A stretch of 64,000 nt of DNA from the NCBI GenBank assembly GCA_030549335.1, contig CM060196.1, positions 19,240,501-19,304,500 on the forward strand. The letters run 5' to 3'. Positions 46,956 to 57,830 of this stretch are shown piece after piece. The notes beneath the pieces were generated by a model, which was not told the origin of the DNA, searched no databases, and was given only the letters and a program-made list of their open reading frames with translations. A program made the position numbers and the translations under genes. Source of the DNA: Pontederia crassipes. Taxonomy: Eukaryota; Streptophyta; Magnoliopsida; Commelinales; Pontederiaceae. How positions within the stretch are numbered: position 1 is the stretch's first letter; each line of letters starts with the position of its first letter.

Positions 46956-47120
46956 ATGATGAGCAATAGAAGACGGAGGAAGGAAGGAGGGGCGAAAGTG
47001 GGAGGAGGAGTTGTCGTCCCCTCGGGCGCCGTTCCGGGACCGACAGCCGTCCGACCGAAGATTGCATGCAACAGCTGGGGGGTGATCGAGATCATCGATG
47101 GCAACCCCGAGGGGATTTAG
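46956..47120 (+). CDS. Candidate 54-aa GC-rich small ORF
   Basis: Tandem ATGs at 46956-46961 open a frame of 54 codons ending at TAG (47118-47120). The product has a basic start (NRRRRKEGG), a Gly/Val/Pro middle (KVGGGVVVPSGAVPGP), then TAVRPKIACNS and the C-terminus WGVIEIIDGNPEGI. Third codon positions are mostly G or C while the surrounding DNA is AT-rich, which is the same pattern as the P450 exons. The other two plus-strand frames give Arg-rich or stop-containing text. A GA-rich tract (46934-46950) lies just upstream. I do not recognise the family. It could be a short real gene, the last exon of a gene whose other exons I cannot see, or chance in a GC-rich patch. Confidence 0.42.
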   Translation: MMSNRRRRKEGGAKVGGGVVVPSGAVPGPTAVRPKIACNSWGVIEIIDGNPEGI

Positions 47121-50100
47121 TAAATTTAGTACTCCACTTCGCTCATTTAATATGTATATTTATACAAGTACATATTTAAAGAGAGAGAGAAAGAAATATT
47201 AGACTGATCTCTAACTGCGACGTGCGAGCAAGACATCGGGGGGAGCTTGCTTAATTGGATTCTGCAGCAACGCCATTGGCATTGGCATTGGCATTGCATG
47301 GATTACAGCTCATGCCAAGAAGTTTTGCTTCAAGTGCACATAAACAATTTTTTTTATTAAAAAAAACGCAGGACTAGAGAAAAGAGATAAGAAATGAAAA
47401 GGAGTGAGAGCACATAAACAAAAGAGCTTGGTCGCTGCGTTGCTACGACGTGGAGATAGATGTAAATTAGGAATAGTTTACTCTTCAAGTTCGAAATTGT
47501 GGTTCAACGGGCTTCCTTCCTTCTTTTTTTTTCTTTTCCTAAAAAGATGATCCAATTAAATCAACCGTCGATTTCTTTAGTTGAAATATAATTTACTTGG
47601 GTTATTTAAAACAAATTCAATATTAGAGGACAAAAATGCTTTCTAATCACTTTTTTTCCGTAAGTAGTACGAAATTATAGGTGCACGCCATTCCATCAAA
47701 TTACTAGTAAATAGCGACGTGATGTACACAACTCCCCAGTAAATTCCCTCTCTTTTAATTAATTAATTAATCAATCAATTTAATTACATCAAATCACGCC
47801 CTATAAAAACTACCAGCATGTCTTTATTATACATGTCCTTCTACCTTTTGCTGCTGTCCCCCATAACTAATTAAAATGACAGCCCGGACGAACCCGTCCT
47901 TGATTCGTGCCTGTGTGTCGGGACCGTCATAAACCGGAAGCAGCAGCAGCGATCTCTCTCTCTCTCACTCGCACACTCCGAAGAGGGAGAAGTAGAGAGG
48001 CTTAATTAATAACTAGGGTTGGTTACAGCTGCAGTGCGAGCTAATTAACAACACTCGAACTAATGGAAGCCGCCCTTAGCTGTCACATATGAGAAACTAA
48101 AACGAGTCTATTTGATTAGTTTAATCCAATCGGACCTGCGAGATTCGCCTTGAGTTTATGCGTCGATCCGTCCATCTGGTGGCTCAATCTTATCATCATC
48201 AACAACATTTAATTTGTTTAAACTTGCCATAAGATATCACCACGCACTTACCCGCGGTGCCTCGAGATATTCCAGCAGTCTACCTTTTCAGTATCATCAT
48301 GCACTACTGCAGTTCTACATAATAAATGTTAGTGTAACCCATTTCGCAAAAGCATAAATACAGCAAAATTAAGCTCATGAATCCAACAAAATAAAAAAAA
48401 AAGAATGGTACGAAATATTCGACTACGCCACTATGTCTTGCACATAATGCAAATGATACACTACACCACTTAATGCAAATAATGTGGATTCAATGTAAAT
48501 GTGTACTGCACCTATATATGTAGTAGTACATTATTAGTAGAATGGCACGCCCAGCTCATGATTAAGAATATAATTAGTAGTACATAATTAACAGGATAAC
48601 GGGGAAGAAGGAAACCCCCTCTCCATGCAGCTGTAGGTATCACAATCGGAATTCCAGGAGGGGGTAGGCAGCAAGCATGACATGATCACATGCATGATAA
48701 GTTGTTCTCCAAGCCAACCGTACACAACAGATCATCGAGAGTTGCCCGGGGCCTGTTGTTGTTTGCCAGCACATTTCCGTTCCCCTTCCATCTTTTCTAC
48801 TACTTCGTACACTCATATGTTAGTTCCAAAGAGTCGCTAAAACAATTTGTATGCACCCTGCCCTGTCAACCCCCCCTCAGTGGAGGGCATTGTTCCCTCT
48901 CATCACCATGACTGGGTCGAATGACAAAACCTAAACTCATTATGCAGCACAGGAGAAACGGATGAGTATAAGCATCACCAGATAAGTCATGACAATATGC
49001 GCATGCATGCAAACGCACACTATTCTGTACAAATTATTTACATAGAGAGAAAAGAAAGAATAAAAACTACAAAAATTTAATGGTCAACTTTCAGAAGACT
49101 AACCGAGGAAATTTTAACACACCAGAAAATAACAAGACAACTGATTAGTTTATGAGCCATACATTCAGATTCTTTTCCTCACAGTTAACTGAAAAATAGC
49201 GAGACAAGTCATTAAGGCTAAAAACTTAGGAGCTCGAGATTGCCATGCTAAATATTTTTTTGTTACATATGGATAAATCTAGAAAGATGACAATGATACA
49301 TAGCAGATGAATTACCCAACAACATACATATTTACTCAAAAACTTCCACTAAATAAAATTGAATATATCCACATCGCTTTAGACATTATGTCAAAAGTCA
49401 ACCACTAAGGTACCAAAGAGAAATTTGTGTCGTGCATCCAATTGCATGTTTTGGAAAATGATCCTCGAAGCCTCAATTTGTAATCACATGATCATTTCAT
49501 ACATGAAATATTTTAAGTTGGTTCCCTGATAGCTTCATTCCCTGGTATCTCACTTCCATTGATATCACTCAGACCAGACTTTCGCTTGACTTAAAAATGT
49601 ATTTTCTCCATGTCAACTCTCATCATCGCATAAAATAACAAAAAAGGAAAAAGAGATGGCTACCTCATTGGGCTGCCGCAAGGTTGAGACTGTGAAATGG
49701 CGCCTCGGCGTCTTTCTTGTCGAGCAGCCGAACAAGAGTTAGTTCCTCTATGCAGCACGAGAGAGGAAGAGGGGGAAGATGACCCACCCACCCCTTCATG
49801 GGAAGGGGCAGCAATCCCGCAAGATTTGTCTGGCCCCATTTTTCATTTTTTAATATATTTTATTTTATATGATGATGCGGAAAAGGCATTTTCAAATAGT
49901 GAGGGCTAACGTGACAAAGAAATTCATCCACATAACTAGAGGAACAATACCAATAGGTAAAGATAACTAACCTTATATGCAAAATTTTAAAAGTTGAACT
50001 ATTGTTAGTTACAAATCAAAATTCATTGACCAAATTCGGAAAGTGGAGTTGACTAACCACACGTGAAATACTTCGGCACTAACCCACTACAACAAAGTAG

Positions 50101-51030
50101 AGAACAAGTCAGACTAAAAACTCTCTTCAGACTTCATATATTCCCAAACAACCAATGCTCTAGGAAATCAAATTCGAGTTAGCTCGACAAGAAAAATAAT
50201 AAACAAATCAAAGGAAAAGGTTATTATCTATTAATAGAAGAGCTAAACAAATCAAAGTTAATGATGTGTATATTTTCAACAAGAAAAATTATCATTACCT
50301 ATCAGGAGTAGCAAAGAAATAGAAAATGGGGAAATGTTTTTATAAGGGTAAGGGGAAAATGCAAAGTGTAAAGGAATAACTCTTTTGCTCGTAAATAACC
50401 CATTTTACCAAGGTAAACAATCAAATCTGGCTTGGTTGAAAAATCTCACTTTATGCGACAGAGAACAAAAAAAAAACTAAAATTTATGAACATTTTAATG
50501 AGAAGGAGACAATAGGCATAAACATCTCTAAAACAATCCTTCAAGGGACCAAACCAATGAGGCACCATCATACTTTGTAATCTTGAGTGTCAAATCTGAT
50601 TTAAACAAAATAATGTTGTGAATCCACTTACCACATCATTAACAAATCCTTGTATAAAAAACTCCGTATGATTCAGAATAAAAATTGAAGAAACCACATA
50701 TAGATCCAAAAGTGCATCTTTTTACTTTTCTTCAATGTTAAATTACACGAGTAAATGTTCTTATGATTATATCTTAGATTTTGCAATGCATTGATTAACA
50801 TACAAGATCATAGGAAATAAAGTATTTACATTTTGAACAGTAAATGACCAAACTTGGACATGCCACTAATCCTGAGTCATCCTATGAGCAATACCTGCCT
50901 TCAGCTAACTCCGCGAAGATTACCTTGACTTACTATACGTCCGAACATGAGCAACTCGGTGGCAAGATATGCAGCTATCATTAATACGATAACTCACGAG
51001 GAGATATTACCATGATTGTAATTGAAGGCA
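47121..51030. other. Intergenic DNA, no gene recognised
   Basis: AT-rich with a few moderately GC-rich patches (47880-48000, 48690-48900, 49680-49800). A six-copy-like GCATTG/GGCATT hexamer run lies at 47273-47297. The 70-codon frame at 49697-49909 and the 73-codon frame at 48690-48911 show no recognisable similarity. Confidence 0.4.
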
Positions 51031-51069
51031 CAGCCAAGCAGAGGTAGTACTCATCTCTCTGCTTGGCTG
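51031..51069. repeat. Perfect 13-bp hairpin beside the gypsy LTR
   Basis: CAGCCAAGCAGAG (51031-51043) and its exact inverse CTCTGCTTGGCTG (51057-51069) are separated by 13 bases. It lies 25 bp outside the gypsy 5' LTR. Function unknown. Confidence 0.75.
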
Positions 51070-51094
51070 CCCTCTTGATCCATTAGGAGGATAA

Positions 51095-51500
51095 TGACCT
51101 TGGAGATGTATGGATTACATTTTAAGGCCTAACAGCAGGGGAAAGAAAATAGAAACGCAAGGAACAGGAGGTCGGGTTCAGAATGAACAACACCTTGAAT
51201 GTGTAAAGAATTGCACTGAAAGAGGGTGATGGAGAATTAAAAGATATATTAAAAGAGCTTGAAATTTTAAGGAGTCATCTACATGAAAAATGTTAATGGA
51301 CATGAAATCTAGAAGTCACATAAGGCAATGAAGAATCTTCATTTTTTTTATTATTTTATCTATATTAATAAGTAGTCTAAATAAACATACGATATAAGAG
51401 GATGAGACATGTTTTGTTGAGTTATAGAATTGTTCTTTTTTATTCTTAGACTAAGTGTATCTTGATGGATTCTTTAAGGCATTTTTCTATTGTTCTTTAA
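51095..51500 (+). repeat. Gypsy 5' LTR
   Basis: Begins TGACCTTGGAGATGTATGG and ends just before the primer-site remnant TGGGTATCAGAACC (51501). It shares the order of blocks with the 3' LTR: AGAGGGTGATGGAGAATT, ATGAAGAATCTTCATT and TTTGTTGA. It lacks the MITE present in the 3' LTR. Confidence 0.78.
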
Positions 51501-51514
51501 TGGGTATCAGAACC
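51501..51514 (+). other. Gypsy primer binding site remnant
   Basis: TGGGTATCAGAACC is close to the tRNA-Met-type site TGGTATCAGAGCC, with an extra G and one substitution, at the expected place after the 5' LTR. Confidence 0.65.
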
Positions 51515-51519
51515 TAGTT

Positions 51520-52680
51520 TCTTCGTGATATCAAGATGGATGAGTTGAGACAAGTGAAACAATTCCAAAGACAACTCAATTATACAATCATGACAAGCAA
51601 CATCAATGATTTGCAAGTAGATGTTTGGAAAGAGTTTAATCATTTTCATGATGACGGTTCCTTTTTTTAAGCGTTCATGATGATGATTCTAATTCATCTA
51701 TTGAAGACGTCTCTATTCATGCCAATGAACATCAACGTGGAGACAATGGCATTCGAGAGTGGACAACCTCACTTTGAAGGTCAACTACATCCATAAAACT
51801 TCATTGACTTGCTCACTATAGCCAAACAAGCTTTTTATTACAAACGCATCTAGGAGGACAAGGTCAAACTAGCGGCCATCAAATTGAAAGAAGCATGCAT
51901 TACTATGATGGAAAAATCAAAAAAGAGGAAGGGAGCATGAAAGCAACATATAATATCATGGAAGAAGATGAAAAGGTAGCTTAAGACGAAACTCCTTTCA
52001 GTGAGTTATAAACAAGACACTCTTTATCACCTTTATAATTTTGGACAAGAGAGTCATTGGTGGAGTGTAACATCCAGTTTGAGAATCGCATGATGGTGTG
52101 CTGATGTTGAGACTGAAGAACAAAGAATTGCTCGATATCTCAGTGGACTTCCATCCAAGATAAAATTTATTATTCAACTTCAACCTTATTAAACTTTTGG
52201 TGATGTAAACAAGTCATCAGCTTTTGTTAAAGAACATCAACCAAATGAGAAAGATGCTCATAAATATTTTGGAAAAGAAAACATCAAACGAGGGAGAACA
52301 ACAACAACAACAACAAAGCCTTATCCCACTAGGTGGGGTCGGCTACATGGATCATACGACGCCATTCCATATTCGTTGATCCATGTTCATGAGATTCGAC
52401 AGGGTTTTACGCTGGCTGTCGGGGCCTAACACAACCCTCCTCCTTTATCCGGGCTTGGGACCGGCTATAAAACATAGGCGGAGTTAAACGAGGGAGAACA
52501 ACAATAATCAAATCTGTTTAAGTCCAACAAAGACCCTTCTTCAAAGATTACTTCAGCACAGCAAGGTCATTCAAGAAATGTTTGAAATAATGCCTCAAAA
52601 CAATGCCTCAAAGTGGAGGATTTGATGACATTATTGCCGAGTGCCCGAGTTAGAGGGTTATTTCTCTTATAGAAGAAATT
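51520..52680 (+). pseudogene. Gypsy gag remnant interrupted by a SINE
   Basis: Broken frames read as gag: LTIAKQAFYYKR, KLAAIKLKEACITMME, LSVSYKQDTLYHLYNFGQES, IARYLSGLPSKIKFIIQLQP and SSAFVKEHQPNEKDAHKYFG (about 51800-52280). The last part is where the first SINE landed (52305-52485). A possible zinc-knuckle region near 52610-52660 is degraded. Stops in several places exclude function. Confidence 0.68.
52305..52485 (-). mobile_element. Au-like SINE, copy 1
   Basis: Minus-strand SINE: starts AACTCCGCCTATGTTTTATA, contains CCGGTCCCAAGCCCGG and TCGAATCTC (box A- and box B-like pol III promoter parts), the TACATGGATCATACGACG-type middle read in reverse, and ends AAGGCTTTGTTGTTGTTG. A 19-bp direct repeat AAACGAGGGAGAACAACAA flanks it (52286-52304, 52486-52504). 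The TTG-repeat tail and layout match the Au SINE superfamily of flowering plants. Confidence 0.87.
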
Positions 52681-52839
52681 GAAGATGAACCTTTACTCGG
52701 ATTGAGTAAAAGCTCTTGTTATTCAGAGTCTTTATAATCAACACATGACCAAGAAATTCAACTAAAAATGAAGAGGCAGCCAAAACCTAATAAACTTTCT
52801 TGACATAAGAAAGGTAACAATGTTCATGTCAATACACAT

Positions 52840-53060
52840 TATCTTGCTCAATTTCAATTGGTTATGTTTTTCCTTCGGATGTGTCAAGTCTTTGATTATA
52901 TGATTGGATGGTGATTTATGATGATTTCAAAAATACATACTTTTTTGTTACAGATGGTGTGAAAAGGAAGTTGGCTTCTTGCAAGATGGAGGCTAAACCT
53001 AAAATTAAAGAAGGCAGTAACAATTTTACAAGTCATGGATCATTTTTCAAAACGTCAACA
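52840..53060 (+). pseudogene. Gypsy protease-to-RT linker remnant
   Basis: Reads as the conserved stretch after the protease: VCQV(F)..., then YDDFKNTYFFVTDGVKRKLA and SCKMEAKPKIKEGSNN (about 52910-53035). This corresponds to the YDGYKNTYTF..DGKKI region of gypsy polyproteins. The second SINE interrupts it at 53058. Confidence 0.6.
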
Positions 53061-53247
53061 ACAACAACAACAACAAAGCCTTATCCCACTAGGTGGGGTC
53101 GGCTACATGGATCATACGACGCCATTCCGCTCATTCGTTGATCCATGTTCATAAGATTCGACAAGATTTTATGCTGGCTGTCGGGGCCTAACACAACCCT
53201 CCTCCTTTATCCGGGCTTGGGACCGGCTATAAAATATAGGCGGAGTT
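53058..53247 (-). mobile_element. Au-like SINE, copy 2
   Basis: Nearly identical to copy 1 (same ends, same AGCCTTATCCCACTAGGTGG block on the plus strand). Flanked by a 16-bp perfect direct repeat ATTTTTCAAAACGTCA (53042-53057, 53248-53263). Inserted in the gypsy polyprotein remnant. Confidence 0.88.
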
Positions 53248-53263
53248 ATTTTTCAAAACGTCA

Positions 53264-54185
53264 TGCACTAGTTTTCTTGGTAGTGTTTAGATGCAAGAAC
53301 TTAGGTCCTAGTGAGTTTTTGAGAACTATTGATTGATGGTTTAGTTTTGATTCTGAATCCTTGGATGAAAAATGTAATGATGGAGAATTAAAAAACTTAA
53401 GTTGACATGTTCTAGTGGGCATTTGGATGAATGTGAGAAACTTGTTAGTTTATTTTATTATTCTATGAAGTGTAAAATGTTAAATAAAAATTCTAGTTTA
53501 AAAAAGTCATAACTAGTTATGAATATTATAAATAAAATGACACTCACTATAATATAAACTTTAATGTTTTTATGATTGAAAAAAAGTGGTAATATGCTTC
53601 GTGTTGTAATAAATTTGCAGCAATAATTAATATCTAATACTCGAGGAGAGTTCAAGATCGCGGTGAGATCAAAGCCATGAGCAAGATAAAATAGGTCAGT
53701 ACACTGGCAAATGAGAACGAGAACAAGAGGCCGACAATCAGAGCCCTTGAATTCGGCAAAAAGGAGTCTTCACTCGTAGAGCAGCAGCAACCTCAAGAAG
53801 TAAAGATTGGACTTGGACTACGAGATGAATTGTAAGTAATAATTGAGAAAGACGATAATTAATGATAAAAAATACAGCTGGTTCCGTGTCACCAGCAAGA
53901 ACCAATGAGCTCTTGCCATTGAACTAAAATGTCGGGATTTGCAGGAGCTGGTGCCATTGACCAGAAACAGTTCTGGTTGGGCCCACTGCAAAAAATGATT
54001 AGTGTTTGGCAGAACAATGACTGATTTTGGACCTTGTTCTTGATGCCAAACATACCAGAATCAAGACTTCACGTAAACCACAATGTGATAACTAATGACA
54101 TTCCTCCATCATAATGTTGATTTTGGCCCATCAAATGAGTTCAAATGCACAAGAAGAACTACAACAGCAAGTCGGCGAGCTTCTA
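53264..54185. other. Gypsy interior, degraded, no clear domain
   Basis: Between the linker and RT remnants. Only scattered frames. Presumed decayed polyprotein or another insertion. Confidence 0.35.
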
Positions 54186-54613
54186 TAAAAGGGATTTATT
54201 AGTGAAATTTTAAGCCTGTGTACAGTCCCTGCTCTTCTTGTCCCAAGGATGAATCATGGCGAATGTGCATTAACAATCAAATGGTAAAAAAGATCATCAC
54301 ATATTGATTTCCTATCTTGATGACTTATTTGATCAATTTCATGGTGCTTAATATCTTTTAAAAAGTTTATCTACGGAGTGGATAAACATCAAATTTGATT
54401 GAGTTCAGTGGATGAAGGGAAGACCACATTCAAAATAAGAGATGGTCTATTTGAATGGTATGGCAATTGGTCTTTCTAATACTCCTATTACATCTATGCA
54501 CAAGGAATTTCATTGACAAGTTTGTGATAGTATATTTCGATGATATTCTTATCTATAGCTCAAGCATGCAGTAAAACTTACAACACTTCCTAACTATTTT
54601 TGAAGTTTTGGGA
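54186..54613 (+). pseudogene. Gypsy reverse transcriptase remnant
   Basis: Broken frames give KGFISEILSPCTVPALLVPR, then LDDLFDQFHGA, GLSNTPITSMH and the catalytic box YFDDILIYSS (about 54534-54563), all in the order expected of Ty3/gypsy RT. Several stops occur. The frame is cut at 54614-54622 by a TIR element that carries a LINE. Confidence 0.72.
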
Positions 54614-54831
54614 ACAATATTGTTGAACTCTCGAATCAAACTCTTGAACTCGTACTCGTACGAGTTTAAGAGTTTAGGTAAGTAAAACGAATCAAATCGA
54701 CATAAACTCTTAAATAACTTAGACTCTTAGATTTTACACATATTAATTTTAAAAATTTCGTAGAATCTTATAAACTCTTATAGAGTCTATATGATTCCAT
54801 ACGAATTTATACAATTCTATACGATTATACA

Positions 54832-56815
54832 ATTTTTTTTTTGAGAGGGAAAAGGATGACTACCACTTAGGTTGTCATCCAAGTACATATCACTGTAAAT
54901 GGAAAGTCATGTACAAGAAACACTCTCCAGCGGAGAGTGGTAAAGGAAAGAAAAGTGCAGACGCTAGACAAGACCCCACTCCCGAAGAAGACAAAACATG
55001 TGGCGTACAATGCTATCTGCCTGACAACTCTCCCCATCAAAAATGACCCGGTTGCGCTGAAGCCAGATGGCCTAGGCACCGGCCAAAAAGGTTACCATTG
55101 GGACCCTCCAACTGTGTCTCTGTCTGCTAAGTCCCCTCATGGACTGCCAAAAATCTGCGTGTACCGGAGTGACCTGACCCGCAATGCTCGTCCGAGACCA
55201 CACCTCTCGGGCCACCCGGCATGCGAAGAATAAGTAACATCCTCCTCCATCTCCCCGCACAATACACATTAAGTATCCGCATGGGGAGCCCACCGTGCTC
55301 TATAAACTCGATTGAGAGTTCGCTCCTGCCTTAGAAGCCAAGCAAAGATCTTGACTTTCAGCGGAATCCGGGATCGCCAAATCAGTCTGCAGTCCGCTCT
55401 AAGATCCTCTGTATCAATGGGTGCTAGTAGAAAGCTGAGGTATAGACTGCGTGCAGAGAAAGAGGCTAATGTCCAAACCCAACCGTCTGCCCGTGTAGGG
55501 TCCGGACGAAAGGGAGCAATCCTCTGGTGGAGCGCCAGTAGCTCCGAATAACGTTGGTCCGATAGTGGAGAACTGAAAGTGGGAGTCCAGGAGCCGGTGC
55601 TCGGGCCACCGCTCTCGGACCAGCACTCAGCCACCACAGTGTGCGGATGTGCCGCTAAAGCCCACAGCCGGGGAAAAGAGTCCGCAAGCGTGCCACGGGG
55701 TAACCAATCATGCTGCCAAAAGGAAAAGAACTCCCCGGAGCCAAGTGATGGGCTCATGAAAGGTCGCACCGGGGGAGTAAGGCCGCCACCCCTCTCCAAA
55801 AGGAGGAAGCACCACGGGTTAAGATGGGCCTGGAACCCCAAGAAAGATCTCGGCTGTAGCAAGTGAAGAAGACCTCTTTCCATAAGCTTTCCTCGGGCCT
55901 CATAATCCGTCCCACCCACCGAGTAAGGAGTGCCCAGTTAGTGCGACGGAGGTCACGAACACCCAATCCGCCCTGGGAAGTAGGCCTACAAATGTCCCAT
56001 GCAACAAGATTAACCCGGCGGGTAGGGCTGCATCCCTGCCAAAAGAACTTGCTCCTCAGAGAGTCAAACCGTGATAGTACCTGAGCCGACAGTGGAAGCA
56101 CAGACATGAAATATATCGACATCGAGGAGAGAATAGATCTGAGTAGTGTAAGACGTCCACCGTTGGATAGAAGCCGGGAACTCTAGCCCTCAAGGCAGTG
56201 CTCCAACCGCTCAATGACCGGAGTCCACCTCCGGAAGCCAATATGCCGATCCGAGAGAGGAAGGTCCAAATAGGTGATTGGCAGGTCGCCGACCGGAGTG
56301 CGCAAATCATTCGCACAACTCAGAGCTTCCTCAGTACCCATGCCAAAGGGGATGAAGGTGGATTTTTCATGGTTGATGACAAAGCCCGACGTCGCACCAA
56401 AAATCTCCACCAAGATGGCCACCCGTCTGGCCTCAAGCTCTGTCCCCTCCACGAAGAAAATGGTGTCATCCGCATACTGTAGCAATGGCACAAGACCACC
56501 AGAGAAGCCGCTAAAAAGGCCGGTCCGGCAGGCCTCCTGGGTGCATCTAGCGAGGCCGTTGACCGCAAGTGTGAATAGCATAAGCGCGAGGGGCACCCCT
56601 GTCGGACGCCCCGCTGTGGCTGCACTCAACCTCTTGCCGTGGATCCGTTGACCAGTACCGAGAAAGAAGCGGTGGTGACGCACCACTTCATCCAAGAAAT
56701 CCATGTCGACGGGAAACCATGAGCCAGCAAGGAGTGCCAAAGGAAAAACCAAGAAAAAGAGTCATAAGCCTTCGAAAAATCGACCTTCCAGAGGAAGGCA
56801 TAATTATTTATGTTG
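54832..56815 (-). mobile_element. 5'-truncated L1-type LINE
   Basis: On the minus strand the element runs from the middle of reverse transcriptase (56815) to a poly-A tail (seen as T10 at 54832-54841). The 3' untranslated end contains GTAGTCATCC and CCCTCTCAAAA, shared with the second LINE at 59308-59873. The 5' part (endonuclease and RT N-terminus) is missing, as is usual for incomplete reverse transcription. Candidate target duplications (ATTATACAA versus TTGTACAA) are imperfect. Confidence 0.83.
54860..56815 (-). pseudogene. LINE ORF2 C-terminal half (RT and zf-RVT)
   Basis: Reads in broken minus-strand frames: RT part KVDFSKAYDSFSW (about 56785), RIHGKRLSAA with LTLAVNGLARCT, the catalytic box LLQYADDTIFFVEG (about 56490-56450), GFVINHEKSTFIPFG, then a post-RT segment (SRFDSLRSKFFWQG, GGLGVRDLRRTNWALL) and a zf-RVT domain (LIWRSRIPLKVKIFAWLLRQ, then LCGEMEEDV, about 55370-55230). 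This is the normal C-terminal order of plant L1 ORF2. At least three frameshifts and one stop are present, so it is dead. Confidence 0.82.
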
Positions 56816-57246
56816 TACAATAAATTATTCGTAAAATCTTAAATATTTTATTTGATTAATGTATTTGCTCTTGAAAGTGAAATTAGTGTGGTGATTAGAA
56901 GTTATACTATTGACCATTTTACTTATTTTTATGTTTTACAAGTTTTCTATCTTAATAAACATAATTGTTAATAGGTAGTTAACATTTCTTAGTTGTAAAT
57001 TATAGTGCTTGTTTTGATTACTTTCATATTAGTTGTTTATGATTTATGGATGATAGATGTGTTTGTAAGTTTAGAATAATTACTTAAATAATTAAACTTA
57101 TTTGATGCATAAACTCTACGAATTACGATTCGACTCTACCATACGAGTTTACCTAACAAAAAACGAGTTTGCTTGAACTCTCGAACTTGACAACATTGTT
57201 TGGGAAAGCAATGAATGTTCATGAATCTAATTAATTAGGTCAATCA

Positions 57247-57830
57247 TGACCTTGGAGATGTATGGGTTACAATTTAAGGCCCAAACAAAGTAGTGAAAAG
57301 AAAAGAAGCAAGGATTGATTTACAATGAACAATACCATGAATGTGTGAAGTGAAGAAGTGCACTGGAAGAGGGTGATGGAGAATTTATATAGATATAAAT
57401 ATATATATAAAGAGCATGAAATTTTAAGGATTTGTCTATTCAAACAAGGAGTCATACATGAGAAATGATAATGGATAAGAAGAAATCTAGCAGTCAATTG
57501 GAGGAATGAAGAATCTTCATTTATTTTTAGGGCACCACTATTGCTACTCCAAAAAATACTATTGCCACTTTATTTTATCTCACAAGGGTAAGAATGTCCA
57601 GCACTTTAAGCACTCGCATGATGGAGTGACAATAATATTTTTTGGAGTGGAAATAGTGTACTTATTTTTATTACTATTTTATGTAGTAAAACTAGTACAA
57701 ATAGCCTTACAGAGTAAGAAGATGAGGCATACTTTGTTGATTTATAAAAATTGTTCTTTTTTTATTTTGACAATGTATATTTTGGTGGATTCCTAACAAC
57801 ACTTGTTTTCTCATTTTTTTTAAAAAACTT
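57247..57830 (+). repeat. Gypsy 3' LTR containing a MITE
   Basis: Begins TGACCTTGGAGATGTATGGG and follows the 5' LTR block by block. It is longer mainly because of the 132-bp MITE at 57530-57661. The right end is not sharply defined. Confidence 0.72.
57530..57661. mobile_element. 132-bp MITE in the gypsy 3' LTR
   Basis: Terminal inverted repeats of about 33 bp: left CACTATTGCTACTCCAAAAA, right (minus strand) CACTATTTCCACTCCAAAAA. A perfect 9-bp duplication TTATTTTTA flanks it (57521-57529, 57662-57670). The 5' LTR preserves the empty site. The 9-bp duplication points to a Mutator-type MITE. Confidence 0.82.

Larger units (their letters stand above)
54623..57189. mobile_element. TIR element inserted in gypsy RT, itself carrying a LINE
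   Basis: Ends are roughly inverted: left TTGAACTCTCGAATCAAACTC, right (minus strand) CAAGTTCGAGAGTTCAAGCA. Near-identical 9-mers flank it, ACAATATTG (54614-54622) and ACAACATTG (57190-57198). Repeated CGAGTTT/AAACTCG and TACGATT motifs fill its edges. Without the LINE it would be about 0.6 kb and non-coding. A Mutator-like or similar MITE is inferred from the 9-bp duplication. Confidence 0.48.
51095..57830 (+). mobile_element. Decayed Ty3/gypsy retrotransposon with nested insertions
   Basis: Two related LTRs (51095-about 51500 and 57247-about 57830) frame a primer-site remnant, gag, a protease-linker segment and part of RT in plus orientation. RNase H and integrase are missing. Inside lie two SINEs, a TIR element holding a 5'-truncated LINE, and (in the 3' LTR) a MITE. 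The RT box YFDDILIYS marks it as Ty3/gypsy. All coding parts have stops and frameshifts. The precise right end and target duplication are unclear. Confidence 0.8.
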
